The notes: generated by a model not told the origin, from the letters alone. Positions 33,053-42,312 are shown, counted from the stretch's first letter. The stretch is 64,000 nt of DNA from JAQUQI01 sp041650035 (GCA_041650035.1 JBAZLY010000003.1:1-64000), one strand, 5' to 3'. Numbers and translations are program-made.

Positions 33053-34093
33053 TTAAAATTGCCCTAAAAATCTTAAATCATTTTCGTAAAAAAACCTTAT
33101 ATCATCAATACCATGTTTTAACATAGCTATTCTTTCAACACCCATGCCAAAAGCAAGGCCGCTAAATTTATCGGGATCTATATCGACGGCCCGAAACACG
33201 TTCGGGTCAACCATGCCAGAGCCAAGTATCTCAAGCCAACCGCTTTGCGAACACACCCTGCACCCTCGGCCCTGGCAGATAATGCAGGACACATCTACCT
33301 CGGCGCTTGGTTCCGTAAATGGAAAAAAATGCGGCCTGAACCTTACCTTTGCCGAACTACCGAAACACTGCCGGACAAATTCAAATAAGACCCATTTAAG
33401 ATTGGCAAAGCTTATATTATCCCCCACCATTAATCCCTCAACCTGGTGGAACATAAAAGAGTGGCTGGCATCAGTCGCGTCAGGCCTGAACACCTTGCCG
33501 GGCACGACTATGGAAAAAGGCGGTTTATGTTTCAACATATACCGTATCTGCATAGGGGATGTGTGGCTTCTAAGAAGGCGCCTTGTCTGTTTATTCGATT
33601 CAAAATTCTCCGTGTTAAGATAAAAGGTATCAAACGCCTCTCTTGACGGGTGATCGGGCGGTATATTGAGAGCTTCAAAATTATTAAACTCGTTTTCGAT
33701 CTCCGGACCTTCAACAACACCAAACCCCATACGGGAAAAAATCCCGCATATATCACCTATTATTTTTGTTATAAGATGCCCTTTGCCGATCGGCGGACAG
33801 ATGCCCGGCATCGTCGCGTCAAACATCTCCCGGCAGGCGGGGCGGGAGCCGCTTGAAAGCGCGGCCGCCTTCTTCTTAAGAGCCTCTTCAACCACAAACT
33901 TGAGCCCGTTTAACCGCTGGCCAAGTACCGGCCTGTCCTGTGCGCCGCAAGCGGCAAGCTCTTTATAAAGAACCGCAAAAACCCCTTTTCTGCTTAAGTA
34001 TTTTGCGCGCACCGCTTCAAGCCCTTGCGGCGTGAAGGCCGCCTCAATCTCGGATAATGCCAGAGTCTCTATCTCTTTTAAGCGGTGTTCCAC
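33053..34093 (-). CDS. pheS: Phenylalanyl-tRNA synthetase alpha subunit
   Basis: The 346-residue class II catalytic subunit has GHLITKIIGDICGIFSRMGFGVVEGPEIENEFNNFEALNIPPDHPSRE (motif 1 region) and LRSHTSPMQIRYM. Motif 2 is VVPGKVFRPDATDASHSFMFHQVEGL, and motif 3 lies in GLAFGMGVERIAMLKHGIDDIRFF. An unusual feature is the pair of Cys motifs in VDVSCIICQGRGCRVCSQSGWLE, which may bind a metal and is seen in some PheS proteins. The N-terminal coiled coil is present. It lies two bases after trkA. Confidence 0.96.
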   Translation of the reverse strand: MEHRLKEIETLALSEIEAAFTPQGLEAVRAKYLSRKGVFAVLYKELAACGAQDRPVLGQRLNGLKFVVEEALKKKAAALSSGSRPACREMFDATMPGICPPIGKGHLITKIIGDICGIFSRMGFGVVEGPEIENEFNNFEALNIPPDHPSREAFDTFYLNTENFESNKQTRRLLRSHTSPMQIRYMLKHKPPFSIVVPGKVFRPDATDASHSFMFHQVEGLMVGDNISFANLKWVLFEFVRQCFGSSAKVRFRPHFFPFTEPSAEVDVSCIICQGRGCRVCSQSGWLEILGSGMVDPNVFRAVDIDPDKFSGLAFGMGVERIAMLKHGIDDIRFFYENDLRFLGQF

Positions 34094-34095
34094 GG

Positions 34096-34761
34096 CTATT
34101 CCTTCTGTTTAAGCCTTTCTATATCTTCATTTGATCCAATGACCATAAGCTTATCCGCGGCCTTTATCTTGTAATCCGCCTCGGGCATGGAGTTGACCAT
34201 TTCAACACCGGCTTCATCAACACTCTTTATGGCCGCTATGTTCAAGCCGTATTTGGCCCGGACGCTTAATTGTTTGAGGCTTTTGCCGATAAACTCTTTC
34301 GGCGCTTCTATTTCTATGATACTACAAGCGGATGACAAATCTATGTGTTCGCTTACTTTAGGCGAGGTAAGCGAATTGGCGATACGTATCCCCATATCCC
34401 TCTCCGGGAACACTATCCTGTTGGCGCCTATCTTTTCCAGCACCTTACCCTGCTCTTCAGTCACGGCCTTGGCTACAACCTCTTTGATCCCTATTTCCTT
34501 TAAAACCAACGTAATAAGCACCGACGCCTCGATGTTCCCGCCAACACTGACAACGGCGACATCAACAGAATCAACACCTATCGCCTTTAACGCCTTTTCG
34601 TCCGTAGCATCCGCGCATACCGCCTGTGTAACAATCTCGGAAAAATCCTGCACCTTCTCATCCTCGATATCGATAGCCAGGACCTGATAACCTTTTTCAC
34701 TCAATGTTTTCGCGACGCTGGCGCCAAACCTGTCCAATCCTATTACAGCAAACTGCCTCAT
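34096..34761 (-). CDS. trkA: Potassium-uptake regulatory subunit (TrkA/KtrA)
   Basis: The 221-residue cytoplasmic RCK protein has a Rossmann domain beginning MRQFAVIGLDRFGASVAKTLSEKGYQVLAIDIED and a C-terminal RCK_C domain (KQLSVRAKYGLNIAAIKS, DKLMVIGSNEDIERL). Its size is that of the single-RCK KtrA type rather than the duplicated E. coli TrkA. The nucleotide loop reads GLDRFG, with Asp where many have Gly. It gates the membrane subunit encoded 58 bp upstream. Confidence 0.92.
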   Translation of the reverse strand: MRQFAVIGLDRFGASVAKTLSEKGYQVLAIDIEDEKVQDFSEIVTQAVCADATDEKALKAIGVDSVDVAVVSVGGNIEASVLITLVLKEIGIKEVVAKAVTEEQGKVLEKIGANRIVFPERDMGIRIANSLTSPKVSEHIDLSSACSIIEIEAPKEFIGKSLKQLSVRAKYGLNIAAIKSVDEAGVEMVNSMPEADYKIKAADKLMVIGSNEDIERLKQKE

Positions 34762-34819
34762 ATCCGCACCTCACCTATTTATACTGCTATTGTCTAAAAT
34801 ACCCGCCCGCGCATAATAG

Positions 34820-36184
34820 TTAACCGATCATAAGCTTTTCTTCCGGATAACGATAATCGATCTTGTCATTTCTCATCGCGATGGCAAGCGCGAGCGTTAA
34901 CGGGCCCACCCTGCCTATTAGCATGGTAGATATGATAATAATCTTGCCTAAAAACGTCAACTCCGGCGTGATGCCCATGGAAAGGCCCACAGTCCCGAAT
35001 GCAGATGTCGATTCAAACAACATACTTAAAAAATAATGGCTGCTGTGCGAAGGCGCGCTTTCAGTGGCAGAAAGCAAAAAGGTGGACGCCAAGACAACGC
35101 CAAAGGCAAGAAAAAACGTAACAAAGACGCGCCTATATGTTTCTTTCGGTATAGTCTTTTTAAAAATCGTAATTCTGTCTCTGTTTTTGAACATAGAATA
35201 AAATGATGCTATCATAACACCGAATGTAACAGTCTTGATACCGCCCCCCGTTGAACCCGGAGATGCCCCGATAAACATGAGCATTATGATAGTAAACAGC
35301 GTGACCGGCCTTAAGGAGGCCGTCTCGAGCACATTAAATCCGGCTGTCCTGGCCGTCACCGAAGTAAAAACACATGAGATAAGCCGGTTGCCAAGTGTCA
35401 TGCCGCGTAGGGCGTAATTACGCTCAAAACAATAAACAGCGAGCGCACCCATAATGATAAGAAATAAAGACACAAGAACAACGATCTTGGTCTGCAGGCT
35501 TATGCGTGAAGGAATAAGTCTTCTGTCTTTTTTCCAAAATGTTAATTTCGGTATATCCATAAAAACCACAAAACCTAAACCACCGATAATAATCAGGGAA
35601 GAAAATACGGACATGGCAAATATATCACCGGAAAAAAACTTCAGACTATGCGGGAACAGTGAAAATCCTGCATTGCAAAAAGCGGATACCGAGTGGAATA
35701 CCGCGCGTTTTAACGTCACAAAACCACCCCAATCAAAAAGACTCAACCACCTAATATATAGCAACGCGGCACCGGCCGCCTCGACGGCAAGCGTGAACAT
35801 AACTATATATAACACAAGTCTGCGCAGACCCCCTATCCGAGTATGGTTTAGAGCGCTTCTTATAGTGATATTATCTGACATAGAAAACTTCCGGCCCAGC
35901 AGAATGGCAAACATGGCGGAAAATGTCATGATACCTAAACCGCCTGCCTGCATCAGGCAAAGTACCACAAGTTTTCCGAATTGCGAAAAACAGGAACCTA
36001 TGTCATGCGGAACCAGGCCTGTCACGCAAACAGCGCTTGTCGCCACAAACACGCTGTCAATCGGGCGTGCCTTGCATCCAGGCACCGTGGCGGCTGGCAA
36101 GCTCAACAAGATTGCCCCCAAGACGATTGCCAAAAAAAAGCTCAATACAACGACTTGAGCAGGCTGAAGTTTTATTTTACGCAT
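34820..36184 (-). CDS. trkH: Potassium transporter membrane subunit (TrkH/KtrB)
   Basis: The 454-residue inner-membrane protein has four pore-loop repeats, with filter-like segments VCVTGLVPHD, HSVSAFCNAGFSL, VTARTAGFNVLE and AFGTVGLSMGI, each containing the conserved glycine. About ten helices are visible. It takes up potassium in complex with the RCK protein downstream. Its place between rplT and trkA-pheS, inside a translation operon, is unusual. The size suits the KtrB type. Confidence 0.93.
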   Translation of the reverse strand: MRKIKLQPAQVVVLSFFLAIVLGAILLSLPAATVPGCKARPIDSVFVATSAVCVTGLVPHDIGSCFSQFGKLVVLCLMQAGGLGIMTFSAMFAILLGRKFSMSDNITIRSALNHTRIGGLRRLVLYIVMFTLAVEAAGAALLYIRWLSLFDWGGFVTLKRAVFHSVSAFCNAGFSLFPHSLKFFSGDIFAMSVFSSLIIIGGLGFVVFMDIPKLTFWKKDRRLIPSRISLQTKIVVLVSLFLIIMGALAVYCFERNYALRGMTLGNRLISCVFTSVTARTAGFNVLETASLRPVTLFTIIMLMFIGASPGSTGGGIKTVTFGVMIASFYSMFKNRDRITIFKKTIPKETYRRVFVTFFLAFGVVLASTFLLSATESAPSHSSHYFLSMLFESTSAFGTVGLSMGITPELTFLGKIIIISTMLIGRVGPLTLALAIAMRNDKIDYRYPEEKLMIG

Positions 36185-36207
36185 ATAAACAAAGCCTAAA
36201 AGCCCTA

Positions 36208-36561
36208 TTATTTTTTGTGTTTTGCGATATCAACTAATTTACTGAACACTGTTTTATGCGACACGGCCAATTCCGCCAATGATTTTCTGTTGATCAGCAC
36301 CTTGGCCTTTGCTAAGCCGGCGACAAATTCGGAATATTTGACCCCATTGGCCTTGCAAGCCGCGCTAATCCTGACTATCCACAAAGAACGAAAATCCCGT
36401 TTCTTGACCTTTCTGTCCCTGTAGGAATAGGCCCTGGCCCTGGCCACAGTCTCTTTGGCCGTCCTATATAACTTACCCCGGCCGGCCCTATAGCCTTTCG
36501 CGGCCTTTAGGGTTCTTTTTCTGCGCTTTCTTGATGAAACACCATGCGTTACCCTTGCCAT
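36208..36561 (-). CDS. rplT: 50S ribosomal protein L20
   Basis: The 117-residue protein matches L20 throughout: MARVTHGVSSRKRRKRTLKAAKGYRAGRGKLYRTAKETVARARAYSYRDRKVKKRDFRSLWIVRISAA is the basic N-terminal rod, here given only as the stretch at residues 1-68. The C-terminal half contains YSEFVAGLAKAKVLINRKSLAELAV. It is needed early in 50S assembly and represses its own operon in several bacteria. It follows rpmI by 44 bp. Confidence 0.98.
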   Translation of the reverse strand: MARVTHGVSSRKRRKRTLKAAKGYRAGRGKLYRTAKETVARARAYSYRDRKVKKRDFRSLWIVRISAACKANGVKYSEFVAGLAKAKVLINRKSLAELAVSHKTVFSKLVDIAKHKK

Positions 36562-36605
36562 ATCTATCTCCTTATTTTAATCGAAAGCATGTTTGGACGG
36601 CAGAC

Positions 36606-36797
36606 TCAATGGATCATTGACCTTAATTTCGCGGATTCTGCCTTTGTCAAAACAGTCTTATTTTTAAGGTGCCTTTTTCTTTTTCTGTTTTTGCAGGACA
36701 ACAGGTGACCTGAAAAAGGCTTTTTTACCTTTACCTTGCCCCCCTTGCTTATCTTTATACGTTTTGCAACAGACTTTCTTGTTTTTAATTTAGGCAT
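36606..36797 (-). CDS. rpmI: 50S ribosomal protein L35
   Basis: The 63-residue basic protein has the L35 pattern MPKLKTRKSVAKRIK, followed by GKVKVKKPFSGHLL, KNRKRKRHLKNKTVL and a terminal KLRSMI. It belongs to the conserved infC-rpmI-rplT unit. The ribosome site GGAG precedes the ATG. The 116 bp between infC and rpmI hold no other gene. Confidence 0.98.
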   Translation of the reverse strand: MPKLKTRKSVAKRIKISKGGKVKVKKPFSGHLLSCKNRKRKRHLKNKTVLTKAESAKLRSMIH

Positions 36798-36913
36798 TAC
36801 CTTCTCCTTGGATTATCCTGCGGTTATGGCGCGACAGTCCGCCGGGATTGAAAAATCCTCCCATATATAGCGCATTTAGAAATACGCTCAAAATACCATC
36901 TATAGACACGGGT

Positions 36914-37426
36914 TTATTTGGGCGTGAGCACCATATTCATAAAAGGACCTTCTTTTGATGGCGGCTTTTCCGCTTCGCCTTTGCCCGCCACGTCAGTAAT
37001 TATCCTCCGCATAAGGGCCCTGCCCATTTCCTGGTGAGCCGCCTCTCTGCCCCTGAAACGCAGACTCACCTTGACCTTATTCCCCTTTTGAAGAAAATCC
37101 TTTATGTGACCGAGCTTGGTTAGGTAATCATGTTCTTCTATGGTTACTTTATACCTTACCTCTTTCATTTTGATCACATGCTGATGTTTCCTGGCCTCTT
37201 TTTCCTTTTTGCCCTGGTCATATTTGAACTTACTATAATCCATTATCCGGCAGACAGGCGGCCTTGACATCGGGGCCACCTCGACAAGATCAAGGTCTGA
37301 TTCGCGCGCCTTTACCAGCGCGGCCTGCGGGGTCATCACACCAAGCTGTTCACCCTCCGCCCCGATCACTCGTATCTCGCTTATCCTTATCTGTTCATTT
37401 ATTCGCAAACGATTTTGTATAACAAT
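36914..37426 (-). CDS. infC: Translation initiation factor IF-3, ATT start
   Basis: The frame encodes the full IF-3: NRLRINEQIRISEIRVIGAEGEQLGVM, then VCRIMDYSKFKYDQGKKEKEARK at the linker, and the C-domain with VSLRFRGREAAHQ and a GPFMNMVLTPK tail. No ATG, GTG or TTG gives the complete N-terminus; the only TTG in frame (37408) would remove six conserved residues. ATT at 37424-37426 lies immediately after the very strong site GGAGGGAGGGG, matching the AUU start of infC known in E. coli, where IF-3 represses its own non-AUG start. Length is 170 residues. Confidence 0.95.
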   Translation of the reverse strand: MVIQNRLRINEQIRISEIRVIGAEGEQLGVMTPQAALVKARESDLDLVEVAPMSRPPVCRIMDYSKFKYDQGKKEKEARKHQHVIKMKEVRYKVTIEEHDYLTKLGHIKDFLQKGNKVKVSLRFRGREAAHQEMGRALMRRIITDVAGKGEAEKPPSKEGPFMNMVLTPK

Positions 37427-37470
37427 CCCCTCCCTCCAATAAGCGCATCGGCAAGCGCCTTGCGCCGGGA

Positions 37471-39177
37471 TTAACCCCTGTTGTTTATTTCCTGTTTTAT
37501 CTTTTCAACAAAACGCCCAAGCGGACCCGGGCCCTCGTTGCCTTTTTCTCTACTCCAAACAGCGACAGTCGATGCCAACTCCTCTTTCTGCCCGACAATT
37601 AACATATAGGGCACTTTATGGGCCCGGACCTCGCGTATTTTATAACCTATGGTCTCGTTGCGGCAGTCTGTCTTCACCCTAAATCCCTCGCCGGATAAAA
37701 CAGCCGCTACTTTTTTAGCATAGACGTGTTGATTGTCGGTTATAGGAGCTATCCTTATCTGCTCCGGCGAAAGCCATAAAGGAAAGGCCCCTGCGTAATG
37801 TTCAATAAGAGCACCTATAAAACGTTCCATGGAACCCAATATGACCCTGTGTATCATGACGGGCCTTTTCCTGCTGCCATCCTGCGCGCTATACTCAAGC
37901 TTGAACCGCTCGGGCAGGGCGAAATCACACTGTATCGTAGCGCACTGCCATGACCTATCAAGAGCGTCTTTTAATTTTATGTCTATCTTAGGTCCGTAAA
38001 AAGCCCCGTCCGCCTTATTTATGCTATAGGGCATGCCTTTTTCATCAAGCGACTCTGACAAGGCTGATGTGGCCTGCTGCCAATCATGGTCAGTGCCTAT
38101 AGATTTTTCCGGCCTGGTACTCAATTCAACAGTGAAGTCAAAAAAACCAAATACCTTCAGCGCGTAAACAACAAAATCCAATATGTCTTTGATCTCGGGC
38201 TTAAGCTGTTCGGGCAGACAGAATATATGAGCGTCATCCTGGGTAAAACCCCTTACACGCAACAGGCCGTGTAATACACCGCTCTTTTCATTGCGATATA
38301 CGGTACCCAGCTCAAAAAACCTTAATGGCAGGTCGCGATAACTCCTTGTCTTTGAACCGTAGACTAATATGTGCCCTGGACAATTCATGGGTTTTACGGC
38401 GTATTCATCACCGTCTATGTTAAAGATATACATATTGTCTTTATAAAAACCGTAATGCCCTGACCGCACCCATATATCTGATTTATAAATATGCGGGCTC
38501 ACGATAAGCTCATAACCTTTGGCGAGGTGTTCTTTTCTCTCCCAATCTTCTATTATAGTGCGCAGGAGCGCGCCTTTCGGCTGATAAATTATAAGTCCGG
38601 CACCGGCGTCAGCATCTGTCAGGTACAATTCGAGCTCTCGTCCCAATTTTCTGTGGTCGCGCTTCTTCGCTTCTTCAAGCCTATCCAAATATTGATCCAA
38701 TTCCTTTTTGCTTAAGAATGCCGTTCCATAGATCCTCTGAAGCATCGGATTTCTTTCATTCCCTCTCCAATAAGCGCCCGCTATGCTTAATAATTTAAAA
38801 GCCTTTACGGCCCCTGTTGATTTAATATGAGGACCCTTGCACAAATCAAGAAAATCCCCATCCGCGTAAATAGTCACCTCATCGCCAGGGATCTCTTTTA
38901 TCAATTCCAACTTATACGTCTCGCCCTTGAACAGTTCTCTTGCCCGGGTTTTATCTATGTTAGAGGCAATGAATTCATAATCCTTTTTTATTATCTCAGC
39001 CATCTTTGTCTCTATAGAGCCAAGATCCTCGGGCAAAAACGGACTCTGCTTATCAAAATCATAGTAAAACCCATCGGGTATGGCGGGGCCTATAGCCATC
39101 TTTGTGTCAGGCCATATTGCCTTTACCGCCTGCGCCATAATATGCGCCGTGCTGTGTCTTAATATATGTAAATCCAT
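37471..39177 (-). CDS. thrS: Threonyl-tRNA synthetase without TGS domain
   Basis: The 568-residue enzyme charges tRNA-Thr. It begins directly at the editing domain (LRHSTAHIMAQAVKAIWP, with later CKGPHIKSTG). The class II core has VKPMNCPGHILVYGSKTRSYRDLPLRFFELGTVYRNEKSGVLHGLLRVRGFTQDDAHIFC, and the zinc ligands Cys, His and His appear in MNCPGH, DDAHIF and VMIHRVILGS. An anticodon-binding domain follows. The N-terminal TGS/N1 domain of about 60 residues is missing. It lies 15 bp after tRNA-Leu. Confidence 0.96.
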   Translation of the reverse strand: MDLHILRHSTAHIMAQAVKAIWPDTKMAIGPAIPDGFYYDFDKQSPFLPEDLGSIETKMAEIIKKDYEFIASNIDKTRARELFKGETYKLELIKEIPGDEVTIYADGDFLDLCKGPHIKSTGAVKAFKLLSIAGAYWRGNERNPMLQRIYGTAFLSKKELDQYLDRLEEAKKRDHRKLGRELELYLTDADAGAGLIIYQPKGALLRTIIEDWERKEHLAKGYELIVSPHIYKSDIWVRSGHYGFYKDNMYIFNIDGDEYAVKPMNCPGHILVYGSKTRSYRDLPLRFFELGTVYRNEKSGVLHGLLRVRGFTQDDAHIFCLPEQLKPEIKDILDFVVYALKVFGFFDFTVELSTRPEKSIGTDHDWQQATSALSESLDEKGMPYSINKADGAFYGPKIDIKLKDALDRSWQCATIQCDFALPERFKLEYSAQDGSRKRPVMIHRVILGSMERFIGALIEHYAGAFPLWLSPEQIRIAPITDNQHVYAKKVAAVLSGEGFRVKTDCRNETIGYKIREVRAHKVPYMLIVGQKEELASTVAVWSREKGNEGPGPLGRFVEKIKQEINNRG

Positions 39178-39192
39178 TTTTTACCTTTTTTA

Positions 39193-39283
39193 TGGTGCCG
39201 GGAGCCGGACTTGAACCGGCACGGGTATTACTACCCATTGGATTTTAAGTCCAAGGCGTCTGCCAATTCCGCCATCCCGGCAC
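39193..39283 (-). tRNA. tRNA-Leu (anticodon TAA)
   Basis: The long-variable-arm cloverleaf reads leftward: acceptor GTGCCGGG with CCCGGCAC, anticodon stem TTGGA/TCCAA with loop CTTAAAA, variable arm TGGGTAGTAATACCC, T arm GCCGGTTCAAGTCCGGC, and encoded CCA. It sits just before thrS and shares the promoter at 39367-39395. Confidence 0.96.
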
Positions 39284-39588
39284 ATTATGCCTTAGTATAC
39301 AGAAAAAAATGTGCCTACTTCGGGCAGGCATCTCTAAATACTCATTTTACGGGCTTATCTGTCCGTAATATATCAAAAAAAGTGCTTTTTGTCAATAGCA
39401 ACTGCCTCCGGTATATTTGTTATATACTTTATAATATAGATAGTATAATTCAAACTGTATCTCTCGCCTAAACAATAGTAATAAATACCGCCAAAAATAT
39501 AAAACAGCCAAAATCAACACAGACCTAATGGCCCCTGTTGACTTGAAGCTGTTTATCATATTTCCGGCATATTATATCTTGCCCTTAC
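39284..39588. other. Intergenic region with the tRNA-Leu promoter
   Basis: Besides the promoter at 39367-39395 I see only an AT-rich stretch (39400-39500) and a GCCTGCCC/GGGCAGGC-like inverted segment at about 39310-39335. No gene or recognised leader motif such as a T-box was found. Confidence 0.5.
39367..39395 (-). promoter_or_regulatory. Promoter of the tRNA-Leu-thrS operon
   Basis: A consensus TTGACA (39390-39395) and TATATT (39367-39372) lie 17 bp apart on the minus strand, with the start near 39360. Confidence 0.7.
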
Positions 39589-40059
39589 TTAAGGGGTGAC
39601 TTTAATAGGAGTACCCCGCGCACCCGCGTAGAAAACGATGATCTCTGCTGGCCCATCACCGTTATTTTGGCCATAATGCCATCTATCCACAGTCTCAACG
39701 ATCGCCGAGCCCTCTTTTAAGTGCAGGACTTTACTGTTCTCTGTTATAACAGTTAGTTCTCCCCGGATCATCACGCCGGCATTTATAACAGGGTGTTTGT
39801 GCAACGGCAACCGCGTCCCTTGCGGAATAATAATACGCAAAATGGTGATCTCCGGCGCACCATTAGGGTAAGGCGGCAAAGGGCTGCCATCCCAACTCGT
39901 TTGCGCTTTTGCCAGTTCTTCGGTAACAGTTTCAGCGGCTATTTCCGCAGCCATACAGGCGTCTGGCCTGCTGCAAAAAAACACACACAACAAGAACACG
40001 GCGGCTTTTACGGCTTGCTTATAGCGTTTGATGTGTAAGGGCTGTTTCATTACGGTCAT
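39589..40059 (-). CDS. Secreted cupin-domain protein
   Basis: The 156-residue product has a signal-like segment (AVKAAVFLLCVFFCSRPDACMA). One small cupin barrel follows, with PLHKHPVINAGVMIRGELTV and HLKEGSAIVETVDRWHYGQNNG, whose histidines and glutamate match the metal-binding cupin motifs. The frame runs upstream into tRNA-Val, so ATG 40059 (or 40050) was chosen as start; neither has a clear ribosome site. Substrate and role are unknown. It stands alone between tRNA-Val and the tRNA-Leu promoter region. Confidence 0.75.
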   Translation of the reverse strand: MTVMKQPLHIKRYKQAVKAAVFLLCVFFCSRPDACMAAEIAAETVTEELAKAQTSWDGSPLPPYPNGAPEITILRIIIPQGTRLPLHKHPVINAGVMIRGELTVITENSKVLHLKEGSAIVETVDRWHYGQNNGDGPAEIIVFYAGARGTPIKVTP

Positions 40060-40077
40060 TTTAAAAAACAATTTGGG

Positions 40078-40154
<77 letters not shown>

Positions 40155-40195
40155 TTCACCTAATCTATTACAATATAAACTATACCAAATTTACG

Positions 40196-41430
40196 TCAAG
40201 CTGTAAAGCTTGTTTTTCTGCGCATGCCCTGCGATTTAAAATACGGGACATATCTATAACTGCTTGCCGCAACCCAAAAGACAAGCAGTGCGGACAACGC
40301 GGCAATCGCGCTGAAACTGACCCCCTTATCCAATAAAAAACCGAAGACCAGCGGGCCTATCGCTGTTGCTATAACGATAATCGTAACCAGGATTGCCCTG
40401 ATACTGCCAACATGCCTCTGGCCGTACACCTCGGCAAGAAAGGCCGTATTAACTATATTGCTCATCCCAATAGCGACACCTGACAGCGCCAAGTATACGA
40501 GCGCTGCGATCGGATGACTGAAAAATGTTATAACCAACAAAGCAAAAGCAAATGGGATTAGAAAAAGGGGCAAAAGCGTTACAGCGGAAAAACGATCAAC
40601 AAGTCTTCCACCTATAACACAAAACACTGCGCGACATAGCGCGTAACCTATAAAACAAGCCGCGAGCCAGCCTATAGGCCACGCCTTTTCAGCGGCAAGG
40701 GCCTGCTGGTAGACAAAAAGCCCTGTTATCACGCAAGGCAATATGCTGACATTGGCAGAGACCAGAAAAAAACCCTTGCTTCTTAGAAGCGCGAAAGGAC
40801 TAAACTCGGGCTCCTCCAAACCGGGATCGGTATTATCCGGAAAATATTGGAGATGTTTCTTGTTAAGCGCAAACCAAATAAACGGCATAAGCATACCACA
40901 TATAATAACAGCGCATATCATCATCGAAGAACGCCAGCCCGCCAGTAAGATAAGCCTGTTATGATAACAGGTAAAATACCTTCTCCAAAGGCATAACCGA
41001 GCACGGAAACACTCAAGGCCTTGCCGCGTTTATCGATAAAAAATTTTGCCATTGATGTGCTTGAGATATGACTCAACAAACCCTGCCCGGCAAACCTTAA
41101 ACCCCAGAGGCCTATAAACAAAACCACTATGTTACGTGACAGGGCAGTCGCGACACAGGAAAGGCAAAGCAGTCCTGATGATATCAAAGCATAAGTACGC
41201 AAATTATAATAATCAATAAACCGGCCCGCAAATGCCAGCGCAGCCGCGCTTAATATCGTAGCCGAGCTATAAAGAAGCCCAAAAGAGGCATTTGTCAAAC
41301 AAAAATCCGCAAGGATAGAATTTACATATAATGAAAGAAAAAAAGTCTGTCCTGCACTTGAAAAAAGCGTCAATAAAAAACCGAACGATATAATACGTTT
41401 ATTATCTAAAAACAATTTAATATATGTCAT
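40196..41430 (-). pseudogene. MFS transporter, split by a frameshift near 40950
   Basis: Two overlapping frames make one 12-helix major-facilitator protein. The N-terminal half (from 41430) has FDNKRIISFGF-like start, helices 1-6 and GRFIDYYNLRTYALIS after helix 2. It runs into a stop at 40921 after VIITGL. The C-terminal half (40196-40924) continues helices 7-12 (GGRLVDRFSAVTLLPL). Read in the second frame, the sequence before its ATG gives LILLAGWRSSMMICAVI, which joins smoothly to VIITG, so a single missing base near 40947-40953 explains the break. It may be a decayed gene, a sequencing error or recoding. Substrate is unknown. Confidence 0.8.
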
Positions 41431-41534
41431 GGGACCAAACCGGATCAAATGTCACTTACTATAAACGCCTCTACGTTTTGTCGAGATAAAAATAGATTGC
41501 ATCTTTCGCGAAACCATCCGAGGCTATAAAAAAA

Positions 41535-41609
41535 TGGAGGCGGCAAGCGGATTCGAACCGCTGAATAGTGGTTTTGCAGACCACTGCCTTACCACTTGGC
41601 TATGCCGCC
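41535..41609 (-). tRNA. tRNA-Cys (anticodon GCA)
   Basis: The cloverleaf reads leftward: acceptor GGCGGCA with TGCCGCC, D arm GCCAAGTGGTAAGGC, anticodon stem GTGGT/ACCAC with loop CTGCAAA, T arm AGCGGTTCGAATCCGCT, and encoded CCA. Confidence 0.95.
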
Positions 41610-41628
41610 ATAATAGACTTTAAAAACC

Positions 41629-42312
41629 TCAAGCAAGGGCGTCTCTATGCGCCGCGCCCAGGGTCTTTTTTTTATACCACATTCTTTGAATTTCATCAAG
41701 CAGGATATCGGCTATCTTACCCTTACTAACATTTTTAAAAAATAACTTATCTCCGCCAGGGCCAAGGATAACAACGCTTGTCGGCAAAGGTCCGAAAGGA
41801 GCCCCGGTTCCCGTTATCTTATTTGCTACCATAAAATCGGCATTCTTTGAAACCTGTTTCTGCCTCGCCCTCGCCAGAAGATCTTGCGTCTCCATGCAAA
41901 AACCCGCCAGGATTAGACCTTTTTTGTGCGCACCGGCCCATTCAAGGATATCAGGATTACGATCTAAAAATATGGCATTCGGCATATCTGCCTTTTTTAT
42001 CTTTTGCCGCGCGCGTGAAACGGGACGGAAATCCGCTACCGCAGCCGCCATGATAAGACAATCCTTGCCCCTTATATGCCTCTTTACCCCGGTAAACATC
42101 TCCGTGGCTGTGTTAATATAAATCATCCTTACGCCTGCAGGCGGCTTTAAGCATACAGGCCCGCTTATCAGGGTAACCTCATGCCCGGCACGCACTGCCC
42201 TGCCGGCTATGGCATACCCCATACAGCCCGTCGAATGATTAGCGATAAAACGAACAGGATCTATTGCTTCACGAGTCGGGCCTGCCGTAACCAGCATTTT
42301 TAAGGGGGTCAT
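41629..42312 (-). CDS. coaB: Phosphopantothenate-cysteine ligase (CoaB as a separate protein)
   Basis: The 227-residue protein corresponds to the C-terminal half of CoaBC: VTAGPTREAIDPVRFIANHSTGCMGYAIA, AAAVADFRP, the lysine-containing KIKKAD and NPDILEW, and late ADFMVANKI. It joins cysteine to 4'-phosphopantothenate in coenzyme A synthesis. It overlaps coaC by four bases (ATGA), so the fused enzyme of most bacteria is here two coupled genes. The frame has no sign of decay. Confidence 0.93.
   Translation of the reverse strand: MTPLKMLVTAGPTREAIDPVRFIANHSTGCMGYAIAGRAVRAGHEVTLISGPVCLKPPAGVRMIYINTATEMFTGVKRHIRGKDCLIMAAAVADFRPVSRARQKIKKADMPNAIFLDRNPDILEWAGAHKKGLILAGFCMETQDLLARARQKQVSKNADFMVANKITGTGAPFGPLPTSVVILGPGGDKLFFKNVSKGKIADILLDEIQRMWYKKKTLGAAHRDALA

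Noticed and set aside
39284..39588. T-box leader before thrS
   Set aside because: No T-box core or specifier-type antiterminator was seen; tRNA-Leu lies between the promoter and thrS.
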